In this document: positions 44,087 through 52,925 of the stretch, one piece after another
Layout: every line of letters begins with the position of its first letter
Numbering within the stretch: the stretch's first letter is position 1
Source of the DNA: Streptomyces sp. MP131-18
GTDB lineage: Bacteria > Actinomycetota > Actinomycetes > Streptomycetales > Streptomycetaceae
Reading direction: 5' to 3'
Assembly: GCF_001984575.1 (NCBI RefSeq)
Contig: NZ_LZNS01000001.1
Location: 4,930,762 to 4,994,761 of the forward strand
DNA: 64,000 nucleotides
Notes under the pieces: generated by a model
What the model saw: only the letters and a program-made list of their open reading frames with translations
The model's database searches: none
Told to the model about the DNA's origin: nothing
Translations under genes and position numbers: made by a program

Positions 44087-44158
44087 CTCCCCCGCCAGGA
44101 CTCGAACCTGGACATACGGTACCAAAAACCGCAGTGCTGCCGATTACACCACAGGGGA
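44087..44158 (-). tRNA. tRNA-Gln (anticodon UUG)
   Basis: The 72-nt cloverleaf on the minus strand has a 7-bp acceptor stem starting TCCCCTG and pairing with CGGGGGA, D-loop GTGTAATCGGCAGC, anticodon loop TTTTGGT (anticodon TTG) and T-loop TTCGAGT. The 3' CCA is not encoded (CCT follows the discriminator G). Confidence 0.95.
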
Positions 44159-44382
44159 TGGTGAATTGGGCCGGTTGTTCCCATTGATCGGACTGCCCGC
44201 CCGACAGGACACACTATGCCAGCACGCCGGGGCCCGGTGCGACGGCATCACCCTGGGCGTCATGGGCACGGCAACGTCCTGAGCGCTGCCGCCGCGGTGG
44301 CGGCCCGTGCCCGCCGGAGCCACGGTGAGTGGCCGCTTCCCCGACCGGAAAAGCGGTGGCCTCCGCCCGTAGTCTGGTCGTC

Positions 44383-45747
44383 ATGACAGCGACGGGGGCG
44401 GCCACGGCGGAGGGGAGCTTCGAGCTGGGATGGTGGACGCGCCGGCGCAGCGTCGCGCTCGACGGCGCGCTCGCCCTGGCGTCCGCGGCCGAGTGCGCGG
44501 TCCAGGGAATCGGCTTCGCCGAGCGCACCGGACTGCCCGTCTGGCTCGTGGTGATCTCCGGAGCCATGGCCGGTCTGGTGCTGATCGTCCGGCGCCGCTG
44601 GCCGCTGGCCGTGATCCTCGTCTCGGTCGCCGTACTGCCCGCGAACATGGGCGGCATGCTGGCCCTCGTCGGCCTCTACACACTTGCCACCACCGAGGCG
44701 CCGCGGCGGATCATCGCCGCGCTCGCCTGCATGGAGGGCGGTGGCGTGGTCATCGTGAGCTACCTGCTGCTCGACCAGGACCCCGCCCTGCGGGAACAGG
44801 CGCTGCCCGCGTGGTTCCAGCCGCTCGTCTCCGTTCTCTTCGGGGTGGCCGCCGTGCTGCCCCCGGTGCTGCTCGGCATGTACGTGCGGGCCAGGCGGCG
44901 CCTCGTCGAGACGCTGCGGGACCGCGCCCACGGGCTGGAACGCGAACTGTCGCTCCTCGCCGACCGCGCCGAGGAGCGCGCGGAGTGGGCGCGCGAGGAG
45001 GAACGGCGGCGCATCGCACGCGAGATGCACGACGTCGTCGCACACCGGGTCAGCCTGATGGTGGTGCACGCGGCGGCGCTCCAGGCGGTGGCCGCCAAGG
45101 ACCCGGACAAGGCCGCGCGCAACGCCACCCTCATCGGTGACATGGGACGGCAGGCGCTGACCGAGCTGCGCACGATGCTGGGCGTGCTGCGCGCCGGGGA
45201 GCCGGCGGTGCGGCCGGACGCCTCCGCCCGCCTGGCCGAGATCGCGGGCTCGGCGAAGGCGCGGCAGCAGGAGGCGGAGGAGCAGGGCCCGTCGCTGACG
45301 GAGCTGGCCGTCCTGGTCGACCAGTCGCGCGCCGCGGGCATGACGGTGGACCTCGCGGTGGAGGGCGAGCCGCGGGGCTACGCGGAGCAGGTGGAGTCGA
45401 CGGCGTACCGGGTGGTGCAGGAGGCGCTGACCAACGTGCACAAGCATGCGGCCGGTGCGGCGGCGCAGGTGCGGCTCGCGCACCGGGAGGGGGAGGTCGC
45501 GGTGCTGGTGCAGAACGAGGCGCCGCGGGGCGGTGGCGGGGCGAGCCTGCCGAGCGGGGGCAACGGCCTGGTCGGGATGCGGGAGCGGGTGGCGGCGCTC
45601 GGCGGCGGCTTCGTGTCGGGCCCGACGGACGCCGGCGGCTTCCGGGTCTCGGCGGTGATCCCGGACCGGGCGGTGGCGGACGGGGCGGCGGCGGAGGGAG
45701 CGGTGCCGGACAAGGCGGTACCGGAGCAGCGGTCCGCCCATGGGTGA
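44383..45747 (+). CDS. NarL-type sensor histidine kinase (orphan)
   Basis: The 454-aa kinase has four or five membrane helices (residues about 25-150), a short coiled coil, a HisKA_3 domain with phospho-acceptor His in REMHDVVAHRVSLM and HATPase_c boxes (ALTNVHKHAAGA, GNGLVGMRERVAALGG). A Pro/Ala-rich tail of about 30 residues follows. There is no response regulator next to it. The ATG at 44383 lacks a clear ribosome site, and AGTCT lies a few bases upstream, so a leaderless mRNA is possible; a GTG at 44329 is an alternative. It overlaps the P450 gene by eight bases. Confidence 0.92.
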   Translation: MTATGAATAEGSFELGWWTRRRSVALDGALALASAAECAVQGIGFAERTGLPVWLVVISGAMAGLVLIVRRRWPLAVILVSVAVLPANMGGMLALVGLYTLATTEAPRRIIAALACMEGGGVVIVSYLLLDQDPALREQALPAWFQPLVSVLFGVAAVLPPVLLGMYVRARRRLVETLRDRAHGLERELSLLADRAEERAEWAREEERRRIAREMHDVVAHRVSLMVVHAAALQAVAAKDPDKAARNATLIGDMGRQALTELRTMLGVLRAGEPAVRPDASARLAEIAGSAKARQQEAEEQGPSLTELAVLVDQSRAAGMTVDLAVEGEPRGYAEQVESTAYRVVQEALTNVHKHAAGAAAQVRLAHREGEVAVLVQNEAPRGGGGASLPSGGNGLVGMRERVAALGGGFVSGPTDAGGFRVSAVIPDRAVADGAAAEGAVPDKAVPEQRSAHG

Positions 45748-46969
45748 GACCGCCCCCGGGCTGTTCGGCACCGCGTTCACGGCCGATCCGTACCCGGCGT
45801 ACGCGTGGCTGCGCACCAACGCGCCGGTGCACAAGACGGTGCTGCCCAGCGGCGTGTCCGCCTGGCTCGTGACCCGGTACGCCGACGCGCGGCGGGCGCT
45901 GGCCGATCCGCGGCTGAGCAAGGACCCGCGGCGGCACCGGGCGGCGGAGCACGCCTCGGGCCGGGTGGGCATCCCGGGTGAGCGCCGCGCCAATGTGATG
46001 ACGCACCTGCTGAACATCGACCCGCCCGACCACACGCGGCTGCGGCGGCTGGTGTCCCAGGCGTTCACCCCGCGGCGGGTCGCCGCGTTCGAGCCGCGGG
46101 TGCGGGAGCTGGCGGACCGGCTGGTGGACGGCTTCGCGGAACGGGGCAGCGCCGACCTGATCGACGAGTTCGCGTTCCCGCTGCCGATCTACGCGATCTG
46201 CGACATGCTCGGCGTTCCCGCGGAGGACCAGGACGACTTCCGGCGCTGGGCCGGGATGATGCTGCACACCGCGGGGAAGCGCGGCGGGGTGGGGCGCGCG
46301 GTGAAGCGGATGCGCGCTTATCTGGGGGAGTTGATCCACCGCAAGCGTGAGGATCTGGGCGACGACCTGATCTCGGGCCTGATCCGGGCCTCCGACCACG
46401 GCGAGCAGCTGTCGGAGGAGGAGGCCGCGGCGATGGCGTTCATCCTGCTGTTCGCGGGCTTCGAGACGACGGTCAACCTCATCGGCAACGGCATGCTGTC
46501 CCTGCTGCGCAACCCGGCGGAGCTGGCGCGGCTGCGCGGGGCGGTCGCGGCGGGCGACGAGGCGCTGCTCGCGTCCGCGGCCGAGGAACTGCTGCGGTTC
46601 GACGGGCCGGTGGAGCTGGCGACGTGGCGTTTCGCGACCGAGCCGCTGACGCTCGGCGGGGAGCGGGTGGCCGCGGGCGATCCGGTGCTCGTGGTGCTGG
46701 CGGCGGCGGACCGGGACCCGGAGCGGTTCGCGGCGCCGGACACGCTGGACCTCGGGCGGGCGGACAACCCGCATCTGGGATACGGGCACGGCATTCACTA
46801 CTGTCTGGGCGCGCCGCTGGCGCGGGTCGAGGCGCGGACGGCGCTCGCCACGCTGCTCGGCCGCCTGCCCGACATCCGACTGGCCGCGGACCCGGGGGAG
46901 TTGCGGTGGCGCGGTGGCCTCATCATGCGCGGCCTGCGTGCACTGCCGGTGGAGTTCAGTCCTCGGTGA
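45740..46969 (+). CDS. Cytochrome P450 (CYP105/107-like)
   Basis: The 409-aa bacterial class I P450 has the I-helix FAGFETTVN with acid-alcohol-like ETT, ExxR in EELLR, and heme loop GYGHGIHYCLGAPLAR with the Cys ligand. It needs a ferredoxin and reductase supplied from elsewhere. The start ATG overlaps the histidine kinase gene by eight bases, so the two are co-translated. The substrate is unknown. Confidence 0.95.
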   Translation: MGETAPGLFGTAFTADPYPAYAWLRTNAPVHKTVLPSGVSAWLVTRYADARRALADPRLSKDPRRHRAAEHASGRVGIPGERRANVMTHLLNIDPPDHTRLRRLVSQAFTPRRVAAFEPRVRELADRLVDGFAERGSADLIDEFAFPLPIYAICDMLGVPAEDQDDFRRWAGMMLHTAGKRGGVGRAVKRMRAYLGELIHRKREDLGDDLISGLIRASDHGEQLSEEEAAAMAFILLFAGFETTVNLIGNGMLSLLRNPAELARLRGAVAAGDEALLASAAEELLRFDGPVELATWRFATEPLTLGGERVAAGDPVLVVLAAADRDPERFAAPDTLDLGRADNPHLGYGHGIHYCLGAPLARVEARTALATLLGRLPDIRLAADPGELRWRGGLIMRGLRALPVEFSPR

Positions 46970-47087
46970 TGACGCGGAGTCAGCGGTGTGATCTGCGTGT
47001 GATCTGCATGGGATCGGCTTGTGATCGTGTGGAGGGAGGGCTAGGTTCCCCTCAACCGCATCACTGTTCGCATGGGAGGCCCATCAG

Positions 47088-48068
47088 ATGCGCTCCGGGA
47101 CTGGTCGTCATCGTCGTCCGCGACAGGCTCCGGCCTTCATCGTCGCCGCGGGCGTTACGGGCGCGGGAATAGCCCTGCCGCTGCTGAGCGCGGGGTCGGC
47201 GCAGGCCGTGGGGGACGAGACGTGGGACAGGGCGGCCGAGTGCGAGAGCGGCGGGCTGTGGAGTGCCAACACGGGTAACGGGTACTTCGGCGGGCTCCAG
47301 CTGACCCTCGGCATGTGGGAGCAGTACGGCGGACTCGAGCTCGCGCCGCGGCCCGATCTGGCCAGCCGCGCCCAGCAGATCAACGTGGCCGAACGGATAC
47401 TCGCGGACCAGGGCAAGGACGCCTTCCCGGCCTGCGGCGTGCTCTCCGGCCTGTGGCAGGAGTACCGCGAGGAGGCCGACGAGGTGGACCGCGCCGAGGA
47501 GGCCGAGGAGGCGCAGGCCGAGGAGGAGATCGGCGGGCCCGAGGAGTCGGCGGCGCGCGAGGGGACGCCGGAGGAGGACGGGGCCGGTCCGGAGGAGCCC
47601 GAGGCGCCCGAGGAGCCGTCGGCCGGTACGGGGGAGGAGAGACCGGGGGACGCGCCCTCCGGGGACGCGGACGCGGGGGCCGAGGACGTTCCCGAACGGA
47701 CCGAGGAAGAACTGCCCGCGCAGACGCCCGAGGAGGTGCCGGACGAGCGGTCGGCCGAGGAGCGCGCCGGCGGGGACATCGCCGACGAGGACCGTTCGGC
47801 CGAGGGCGGCGCGGAGGACGCGCGCGGCGGCCGGCACCGCGGCGATCCGGACCCCGAGGAGGCGGGGCGCCTGGGGGAGTCGGGGGGCGGCCGGCATGCG
47901 GAACGCCACGAGGTCCGGCGGGGGGACACGCTGTCCGCCATCGCGGTGGAGTACGGGGTGCGCGGCGGCTGGCCGGTCCTTTACGCCGCGAACGAAACGG
48001 TCATTGGTGATGATCCGGACTACATACTCCCTGGTCAGGAGCTGGACTTGACCATTACGGGCCGTTAG
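47088..48068 (+). CDS. Rpf-domain transglycosylase with acidic linker and LysM domain
   Basis: The 326-aa secreted protein has a signal peptide (A-x-A near SAQA-VGDE), an Rpf/transglycosylase-like domain (TWDRAAECESGGLWSANTGNGYFGGLQ...) with the catalytic Glu in ECESGG, and a Glu/Asp/Pro-rich stretch of about 150 residues. It ends with a LysM domain (HEVRRGDTLSAIAVEYGV...). It should cleave peptidoglycan during germination or growth. GGGAGG precedes the ATG by seven bases. It is a paralogue of the next gene but has a far longer acidic linker and lacks the riboswitch. Confidence 0.93.
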   Translation: MRSGTGRHRRPRQAPAFIVAAGVTGAGIALPLLSAGSAQAVGDETWDRAAECESGGLWSANTGNGYFGGLQLTLGMWEQYGGLELAPRPDLASRAQQINVAERILADQGKDAFPACGVLSGLWQEYREEADEVDRAEEAEEAQAEEEIGGPEESAAREGTPEEDGAGPEEPEAPEEPSAGTGEERPGDAPSGDADAGAEDVPERTEEELPAQTPEEVPDERSAEERAGGDIADEDRSAEGGAEDARGGRHRGDPDPEEAGRLGESGGGRHAERHEVRRGDTLSAIAVEYGVRGGWPVLYAANETVIGDDPDYILPGQELDLTITGR

Positions 48069-48231
48069 CGCCCGGTTCGCGCGTGCTATTTCACGGATGG
48101 TCAAATGTGACCATCATCTCCCCGTTCAGTCGGAGTGTCCGACTCGCCCGTCCTGTCCGGGCCGTCGTTGACCTGCGCAGATGTGGCCCCCCGCGCGTCA
48201 AGCCCCGCCACGCCGACGATCTTCTTCGTTC

Positions 48232-48261
48232 TTGAATCGTTAGCTGGCGTGTGTTTAGTGT
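48232..48261 (+). promoter_or_regulatory. Promoter of the riboswitch-rpf transcript
   Basis: TTGAAT (48232-48237) and TAGTGT (48256-48261) are 18 bases apart and match the Streptomyces housekeeping-type promoter pattern. This would start the RNA near 48268, just before the riboswitch. Confidence 0.6.
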
Positions 48262-48274
48262 CCCTCCGCCTGGC

Positions 48275-48490
48275 TCCGAGCCGGGCACCCGGGCCGCAAC
48301 GCCGAATCCTGCCGCCGGCCGGGGGACCACCATCGCGCACCACCGCAGGCAGGAGCGGGGGACCCAGGCCACGGCCCGGCCCTCACGACGAGGACCGGAC
48401 CGCGGATGCCGCGAAGGACCCATGCGGGCCCGAGCGGCTTGGGGTGAAGCCCCGAGTACCGCAAGGCACTCGGGGCCGGGCAACTCACCT
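48275..48490 (+). ncRNA. ydaO-type c-di-AMP riboswitch
   Basis: The long leader before the second rpf gene contains conserved ydaO/yuaA elements in order: CGCAACGCCGAATCCTGCCG, the internal GGGGGACCCAGG, and CTTGGGGTGAAGC followed by a closing stem near CGGGGCCGGGCAACTC. In Streptomyces this class is known upstream of rpf-type cell-wall lytic genes and shuts them off when c-di-AMP is high. After the aptamer, CTCACC (48507-48512) can pair with GGTGAG (48524-48529) next to the AAGGA site, a possible expression platform. The end points are approximate. Confidence 0.85.
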
Positions 48491-48539
48491 GACCCGAACC
48501 CGACAGCTCACCTCGCAGGCGTCGGTGAGAAGGAACGAC

Positions 48540-49199
48540 ATGCTGTTCACGGGCAAGGGCCGTCACCGCCGTCCGTCCAAATCGACCCGGATCGCCACCG
48601 CCGCCACCGTCACCGGCGCCGCGGTCGCCATCCCGCTTCTCAGCGCCACCGGCGCCAACGCCGCCTCGGTCGACACCTGGGACGCCGTCGCCCAGTGCGA
48701 GTCCGGCGGGGACTGGGCCATCAACACCGGCAACGGCTTCTACGGCGGCCTCCAGTTCACCCAGTCCAGCTGGGAGGCGGCCGGCGGCACGCAGTACGCC
48801 CCGCGCGCCGACCAGGCCACCAAGGACCAGCAGATCGCCGCCGCCGAGGAGTTGCTGAGCATCCAGGGCCCGGGTGCCTGGCCCGTCTGCGGCGCGCAGG
48901 CCGGCCTGTCCGGCGGCGGCCCGGCTGCCGACGTGGACACCGGTGGCGAAGCGGCCCCGGCACCCGAGCAGGAGCAGGAGCAGCCGCAGGCCGTTCCGCA
49001 GTCCGCCCCCGACGAGGCCCGCGAGGAGGAGGCGCCCGCCCCCGCCACGGGCGAGCAGTACACCGTGGAGTCCGGCGACACGCTCTCCCGCATCGCCGAC
49101 GACCACGGCCGCGGCTGGCAGGAGCTGTACGCCGACAACGAGGCCGTCATCGGCGACGACCCCGATCTGATCATCCCCGGCCAGCAGCTCACCGTCTGA
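48540..49199 (+). CDS. rpfA: Resuscitation-promoting factor (Rpf domain plus LysM)
   Basis: The 219-aa protein has a signal peptide ending A-N-A-ASVDT, an Rpf domain (TWDAVAQCESGGDWAINTGNGFYGGLQF..., catalytic Glu in QCESGG), a short Gln/Glu/Pro linker and a C-terminal LysM (YTVESGDTLSRIADDHG..., NEAVIGDDPDLIIPGQQL). It is a muralytic enzyme for spore germination and growth. The ATG follows AAGGA. Transcription should be under c-di-AMP riboswitch control. Confidence 0.94.
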   Translation: MLFTGKGRHRRPSKSTRIATAATVTGAAVAIPLLSATGANAASVDTWDAVAQCESGGDWAINTGNGFYGGLQFTQSSWEAAGGTQYAPRADQATKDQQIAAAEELLSIQGPGAWPVCGAQAGLSGGGPAADVDTGGEAAPAPEQEQEQPQAVPQSAPDEAREEEAPAPATGEQYTVESGDTLSRIADDHGRGWQELYADNEAVIGDDPDLIIPGQQLTV

Positions 49200-49210
49200 C
49201 CCGGCCTCAT

Positions 49211-49248
49211 CCCGGTGCGGCCGGGGCCACCTGGCCGCACCGGGTTTT
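49211..49248 (+). terminator. Intrinsic terminator after rpfA
   Basis: A perfect 12-bp stem (49211-49222 with 49233-49244), loop of ten bases, followed by TTTT. Confidence 0.9.
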
Positions 49249-49421
49249 CTTCACCTTGTAAACAAAAAGATGAGACGCCCCCCGGCCCGCTCTGAACTGC
49301 GCCTTTGACGTGGCCGGAGCGGCCGGCGGCGGGCGGGAGGACGGTGCGGCTCCCGAAGGCGGTTAGGCTCAGAGGGCTGAAGACGCCTACGGAAGAACCA
49401 CTCGGACCAAAGGAGAACCTC

Positions 49422-50702
49422 GTGCCGTCCATCGACGTCGTCGTAGCCCGCGAGATCCTCGACTCGCGAGGCAATCCCACGGTCGAGGTCGAGGTCGGCC
49501 TCGACGACGGCAGCACCGGCCGCGCCGCGGTCCCCTCCGGCGCCTCCACCGGTGCCTTCGAGGCCCTGGAGCTGCGCGACGGGAACCAGAGCCGCTACCT
49601 CGGCAAGGGTGTGGAGAAGGCCGTGCTCGCGGTCATCGAGCAGATCGGCCCCGAGCTGGTCGGCTACGACGCCACCGAGCAGCGCCTGATCGACCAGGCC
49701 ATGTTCGACCTGGACGCCACCGCCGACAAGTCCTCGCTGGGCGCCAACGCGATCCTGGGCGTCTCCCTCGCCGTCGCGCACGCCGCCTCCGAGTCCCGCG
49801 ACCTGCCGCTGTTCCGTTACCTCGGCGGGCCCAACGCGCACCTGCTGCCGGTGCCCATGATGAACATTCTGAACGGCGGCGCCCACGCGGACTCCAACGT
49901 CGACATCCAGGAGTTCATGATCGCGCCCATCGGCGCCGAGTCGTTCTCCGAGGCCGTCCGCTGGGGCGCCGAGACGTACCACACCTTGAAGAAGGTGCTG
50001 AAGGAGCGCGGCCTGGGCACCGGCCTCGGCGACGAGGGCGGCTTCGCGCCCAACCTGTCGTCCAACCGCGAGGCGCTCGACCTGATCGTCGAGGCCATCC
50101 AGAAGGCCGGCTACACCCCGGGCCAGGACATCGCGCTCGCCCTCGACGTGGCGGCCACCGAGTTCCACAGCGAGGGCGTCTACACCTTCGAGGGCAAGGG
50201 CCTCACCGCCCAGGAGCTGACCGCCTACTACGCCGAGCTGGTCGAGTCCTACCCGCTGGTCTCCATCGAGGACCCGCTGAGCGAGGACGACTGGGAGGGC
50301 TGGAAGGCCCTGACCGACGAGCTGGGCGGCAAGGTGCAGATCGTCGGCGACGACCTGTTCGTCACCAACCCCGACCGCCTCCAGCGCGGCATCGAGTCCG
50401 GCACCGCCAACGCGCTGCTGGTGAAGGTCAACCAGATCGGCTCCCTCACCGAGACCCTGGACGCCGTCGAGCTGGCCCAGCGCAACGGGTTCAAGTGCAT
50501 GATGTCCCACCGCTCCGGCGAGACCGAGGACGTCACCATCGCCGACCTGGCCGTCGCCACCAACTGCGGCCAGATCAAGACCGGCGCCCCCGCCCGTTCC
50601 GAGCGGGTCGCCAAGTACAACCAGCTCATGCGCATCGAGGAGATCCTCGACGAGGCCGCGGTGTACGCCGGACGCGACGCGTTCCCCCGCTTCCGCGGCT
50701 GA
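49422..50702 (+). CDS. eno: Enolase (phosphopyruvate hydratase)
   Basis: The 426-aa protein matches enolase from end to end: EILDSRGNPTVEVEV, PSGASTGAFEALELRDG, LPVPMMNILNGGAHADSNVDIQEFMI, GDEGGFAPN, the metal ligands in ALDVAA, SIEDPLSEDDW and GDDLFVTN, and the signature VKVNQIGSLTET with MMSHRSGETED. It makes phosphoenolpyruvate from 2-phosphoglycerate in glycolysis. GTG 49422 follows AGGAG. A hairpin right after the stop separates it from the next genes. Confidence 0.99.
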   Translation: MPSIDVVVAREILDSRGNPTVEVEVGLDDGSTGRAAVPSGASTGAFEALELRDGNQSRYLGKGVEKAVLAVIEQIGPELVGYDATEQRLIDQAMFDLDATADKSSLGANAILGVSLAVAHAASESRDLPLFRYLGGPNAHLLPVPMMNILNGGAHADSNVDIQEFMIAPIGAESFSEAVRWGAETYHTLKKVLKERGLGTGLGDEGGFAPNLSSNREALDLIVEAIQKAGYTPGQDIALALDVAATEFHSEGVYTFEGKGLTAQELTAYYAELVESYPLVSIEDPLSEDDWEGWKALTDELGGKVQIVGDDLFVTNPDRLQRGIESGTANALLVKVNQIGSLTETLDAVELAQRNGFKCMMSHRSGETEDVTIADLAVATNCGQIKTGAPARSERVAKYNQLMRIEEILDEAAVYAGRDAFPRFRG

Positions 50703-50721
50703 CACCGGCTCCCTGCCCGCC

Positions 50722-50755
50722 GTCCCCGCCGTCCGTCCCGTACGGTGGCGGGGAC
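50722..50755 (+). terminator. Hairpin after eno
   Basis: A 9-bp perfect stem (50722-50730 with 50747-50755), with partial further pairing inside, lies 20 bases after the eno stop. Confidence 0.6.
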
Positions 50756-50786
50756 AGACACCGGGCAGGGCGATCAGGGAGGCGAT

Positions 50787-51275
50787 GTGGCCGCGGACCG
50801 GGACCGGTTCTCCACCGCCACCAGGATCAGGGCCCTGGGCGAGCAGGCCGCCGCGCGCGTCTACCGCGCGCAGAACCGGCGGTTGCGCCGCCCGCCGCGG
50901 CGCAGCCGCCTCACCGGCCGCGCCGCGGTCCTCGCCCTCGTCGTCTGCTCGCTGATCGTCGCCCTCGCCTACCCGCTGCGGCAGTACGTCCAGCAGCGCG
51001 CCGAAGTCGACGACCTGCGGCGGCAGACGGAGGAGGAGCGGCGGCGGGTGGAGGAGCTGCGGGACGAGAAGGCCCGCTGGCAGGACCCCTCCTACGTCGA
51101 GCAGCAGGCCCGCGAGCGGCTGAGCTTCCTGCGGCCCGGCGAGACCGGGTTCATCCTCCCGCAGGAGCGGGCGGACGAGGAGGACGACGGCCGCCGCACC
51201 AGCGGCGCCCCGGCCGCCCGCCCCTGGTACGAAACGCTGTGGGAGCGCGTCGACGGGGCCGACCGGACGCAGTGA
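50787..51275 (+). CDS. divIC: Septum formation initiator family protein (DivIC/FtsB-like)
   Basis: The 162-aa bitopic protein has a basic cytosolic part, one membrane helix (about 45-65), then a coiled coil (VDDLRRQTEEERRRVEELRDEKARW) and DPSYVEQQARERLSFLRPGET, the conserved DivIC core. It acts in the division septum with FtsL and FtsQ. GTG 50787 is preferred because AGGGAGG lies just upstream. It follows eno, as in other actinobacteria. Confidence 0.92.
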   Translation: MAADRDRFSTATRIRALGEQAAARVYRAQNRRLRRPPRRSRLTGRAAVLALVVCSLIVALAYPLRQYVQQRAEVDDLRRQTEEERRRVEELRDEKARWQDPSYVEQQARERLSFLRPGETGFILPQERADEEDDGRRTSGAPAARPWYETLWERVDGADRTQ

Positions 51276-51307
51276 CCCCAGGACAGACGCCGGAGAGACG
51301 CAATCCC

Positions 51308-51883
51308 GTGGAAACCCCGACCCCGAGCCCGACCCCGGCCGACACCGAGGCGGTCAGGCAGCAGCTCGGCCGCCCGCCGCGCGGCCTGCGCGCGGTCGCG
51401 CACCGCTGCCCCTGCGGCCACCCGGACGTCGTCGAAACGGCGCCGCGGCTGCCCGACGGCACGCCGTTCCCCACCACCTACTACCTGACCTGTCCGCGCG
51501 CCGCCTCCGCGATCGGCACCCTGGAGGCGGACGGCATGATGAAGGACATGACGGCGAGGCTGGCCGAGGACGCCGAGCTGGCCGCCGCCTACCGGGCGGC
51601 GCACGAGGACTACCTCGCCCGCCGGGATGCGATCGGGCCGCTGCCCGGCTTCCCCAGCGCCGGCGGCATGCCGGACCGGGTCAAGTGCCTGCACGTCCTG
51701 GTGGCGCACGCGCTCGCGGCGGGCCCCGGCGTCAACCCGTTGGGCGACGAGGCGCTGGCCGCGCTGCCCGAGTGGTGGCGCAAGGGGCCCTGCGTGGCGG
51801 AACGGGGCGCGGACACGGGCACGGAGAACGGCGCGGAGACCGGCACGGAACCCGGCACCGGACCCGAGGGAGACGACGCATGA
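51308..51883 (+). CDS. DUF501 family protein
   Basis: The 191-aa protein carries the DUF501 pattern: RCPCGHPDVVETAPRLPDGTPFPTTYYLTCPRA, then CLHVLVAHALAAGPGVNPLGDEA and PEWW. The Cys/His pairs (C-x-C-G-H, and C in LTCP) could bind metal. Its function is unknown. It is always next to divIC and ppx in actinobacteria I know. A Gly/Thr/Glu-rich tail of about 25 residues is unusual low complexity. Confidence 0.92.
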   Translation: METPTPSPTPADTEAVRQQLGRPPRGLRAVAHRCPCGHPDVVETAPRLPDGTPFPTTYYLTCPRAASAIGTLEADGMMKDMTARLAEDAELAAAYRAAHEDYLARRDAIGPLPGFPSAGGMPDRVKCLHVLVAHALAAGPGVNPLGDEALAALPEWWRKGPCVAERGADTGTENGAETGTEPGTGPEGDDA

Positions 51884-52836
51884 CGGCAGCGGCCGCCATC
51901 GACTGCGGCACCAACTCCATCCGCCTGCTGATCGCGGACACCGATCCGGCGGCCGGGCGGCTGACCGACCTCGACCGGCGCATGGAGATCGTGCGCCTGG
52001 GCCAGGGCGTCGACCGCACGGGCCGCCTCGCCCCCGAGGCCCTGGAACGGACGTTCGCCGCCTGCCGCCAGTACGCCGACGCCATCGCGGAGCACGGCAT
52101 CACGCCGGACCGCATCCGTTTCGCGGCGACCTCGGCGTCCCGCGACGCGGAGAACCGGGAGGACTTCATCCGCGGCGTGAAGGACGTGCTCGGCATCGTG
52201 CCGGAGGTGATCACCGGCGACGAGGAGGCCGAGCTGTCCTTCGTCGGCGCCACCCGGGAGCTGATCGGGCGGGACGGTACGACACCGCCCTACCTGGTGC
52301 TCGACATCGGCGGCGGCTCCACCGAGTTCGTGCTGGGCGATGCCGGGGTCCGCGCCGCGCGCAGCGTGGACATCGGCTGTGTGCGGCTGACGGAGCGTCA
52401 CCTGCTCCGCGACGGGCGCGTCGCGGACCCGCCCACGCCCGCGCAGATCGCCGCCATCGCCGCGGACATCGACGCGGCGCTCGACCTGGCCGCGGAACGG
52501 GTGCCGCTGACCGAGACCCACACCCTGGTCGGCCTCGCGGGCTCGGTGACGACGGTCGCCGGAATCGCGCTCGGCCTGCCCGCCTACGACTCCGCGGCCC
52601 TGCACCACGCGCGGCTCACGGCCGGTCAGGTGCGCGAGACCACCGACCGCCTGCTGGCCGCGACGCATGCGGAGCGCGCCGCGATCCCGGTGATGCACCC
52701 GGGGCGGGTCGACGTGATCGGTGCCGGGGCGCTCGTGCTGGCGAAGGTCATGGAGCGCGTCGGGGCGGCGGAGGTCGTGGTCAGCGAGCACGACATCCTC
52801 GACGGCCTGCTCTGGACCGCGGCCGCCCGCGGCTGA
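51880..52836 (+). CDS. ppx: Exopolyphosphatase / pppGpp phosphohydrolase (Ppx/GppA)
   Basis: The 318-aa protein has the sugar-kinase/Hsp70-like fold: IDCGTNSIRLLIAD, FAATSASRDAENREDF, the catalytic Glu in ITGDEEAELSF and VLDIGGGSTEFVLG. It hydrolyses polyphosphate or pppGpp. Its ATG overlaps the DUF501 stop by four bases. It is the short single-module type common in actinobacteria. Confidence 0.95.
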   Translation: MTAAAAIDCGTNSIRLLIADTDPAAGRLTDLDRRMEIVRLGQGVDRTGRLAPEALERTFAACRQYADAIAEHGITPDRIRFAATSASRDAENREDFIRGVKDVLGIVPEVITGDEEAELSFVGATRELIGRDGTTPPYLVLDIGGGSTEFVLGDAGVRAARSVDIGCVRLTERHLLRDGRVADPPTPAQIAAIAADIDAALDLAAERVPLTETHTLVGLAGSVTTVAGIALGLPAYDSAALHHARLTAGQVRETTDRLLAATHAERAAIPVMHPGRVDVIGAGALVLAKVMERVGAAEVVVSEHDILDGLLWTAAARG

Positions 52837-52907
52837 CACCCTGGCCCACGCGGGCCCGCACCGGTCCGGGGCGGCCCGCGCCGGTCCGCGTCGGCGCGGA
52901 AGCAGTC

Positions 52908-52925
52908 TCGTGAAGTTTTTCACAT
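52908..52925. promoter_or_regulatory. Candidate Rex operator (distal)
   Basis: TCGTGAAGTTTTTCACAT fits the Rex consensus TGTGAA-N4-TTCACA with one change. It is 72 bases after the ppx stop and 283 bases before ndh. Rex is the NADH/NAD+-sensing repressor; its control of ndh-type genes in Streptomyces is established knowledge. Confidence 0.65.

Noticed and set aside
44087..44158. Second tRNA as an attachment site with an integrated element
   Set aside because: No integrase or repeat of the tRNA end was found on either side of tRNA-Gln.
44383..46969. A conservon (cvn) cluster because of histidine kinase plus P450
   Set aside because: Conservons have a roadblock protein, a DUF742 protein and a GTPase between kinase and P450; none is here.
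46970..47087. A second c-di-AMP riboswitch before the first rpf gene
   Set aside because: The gap is only 118 bases and lacks the conserved ydaO segments.
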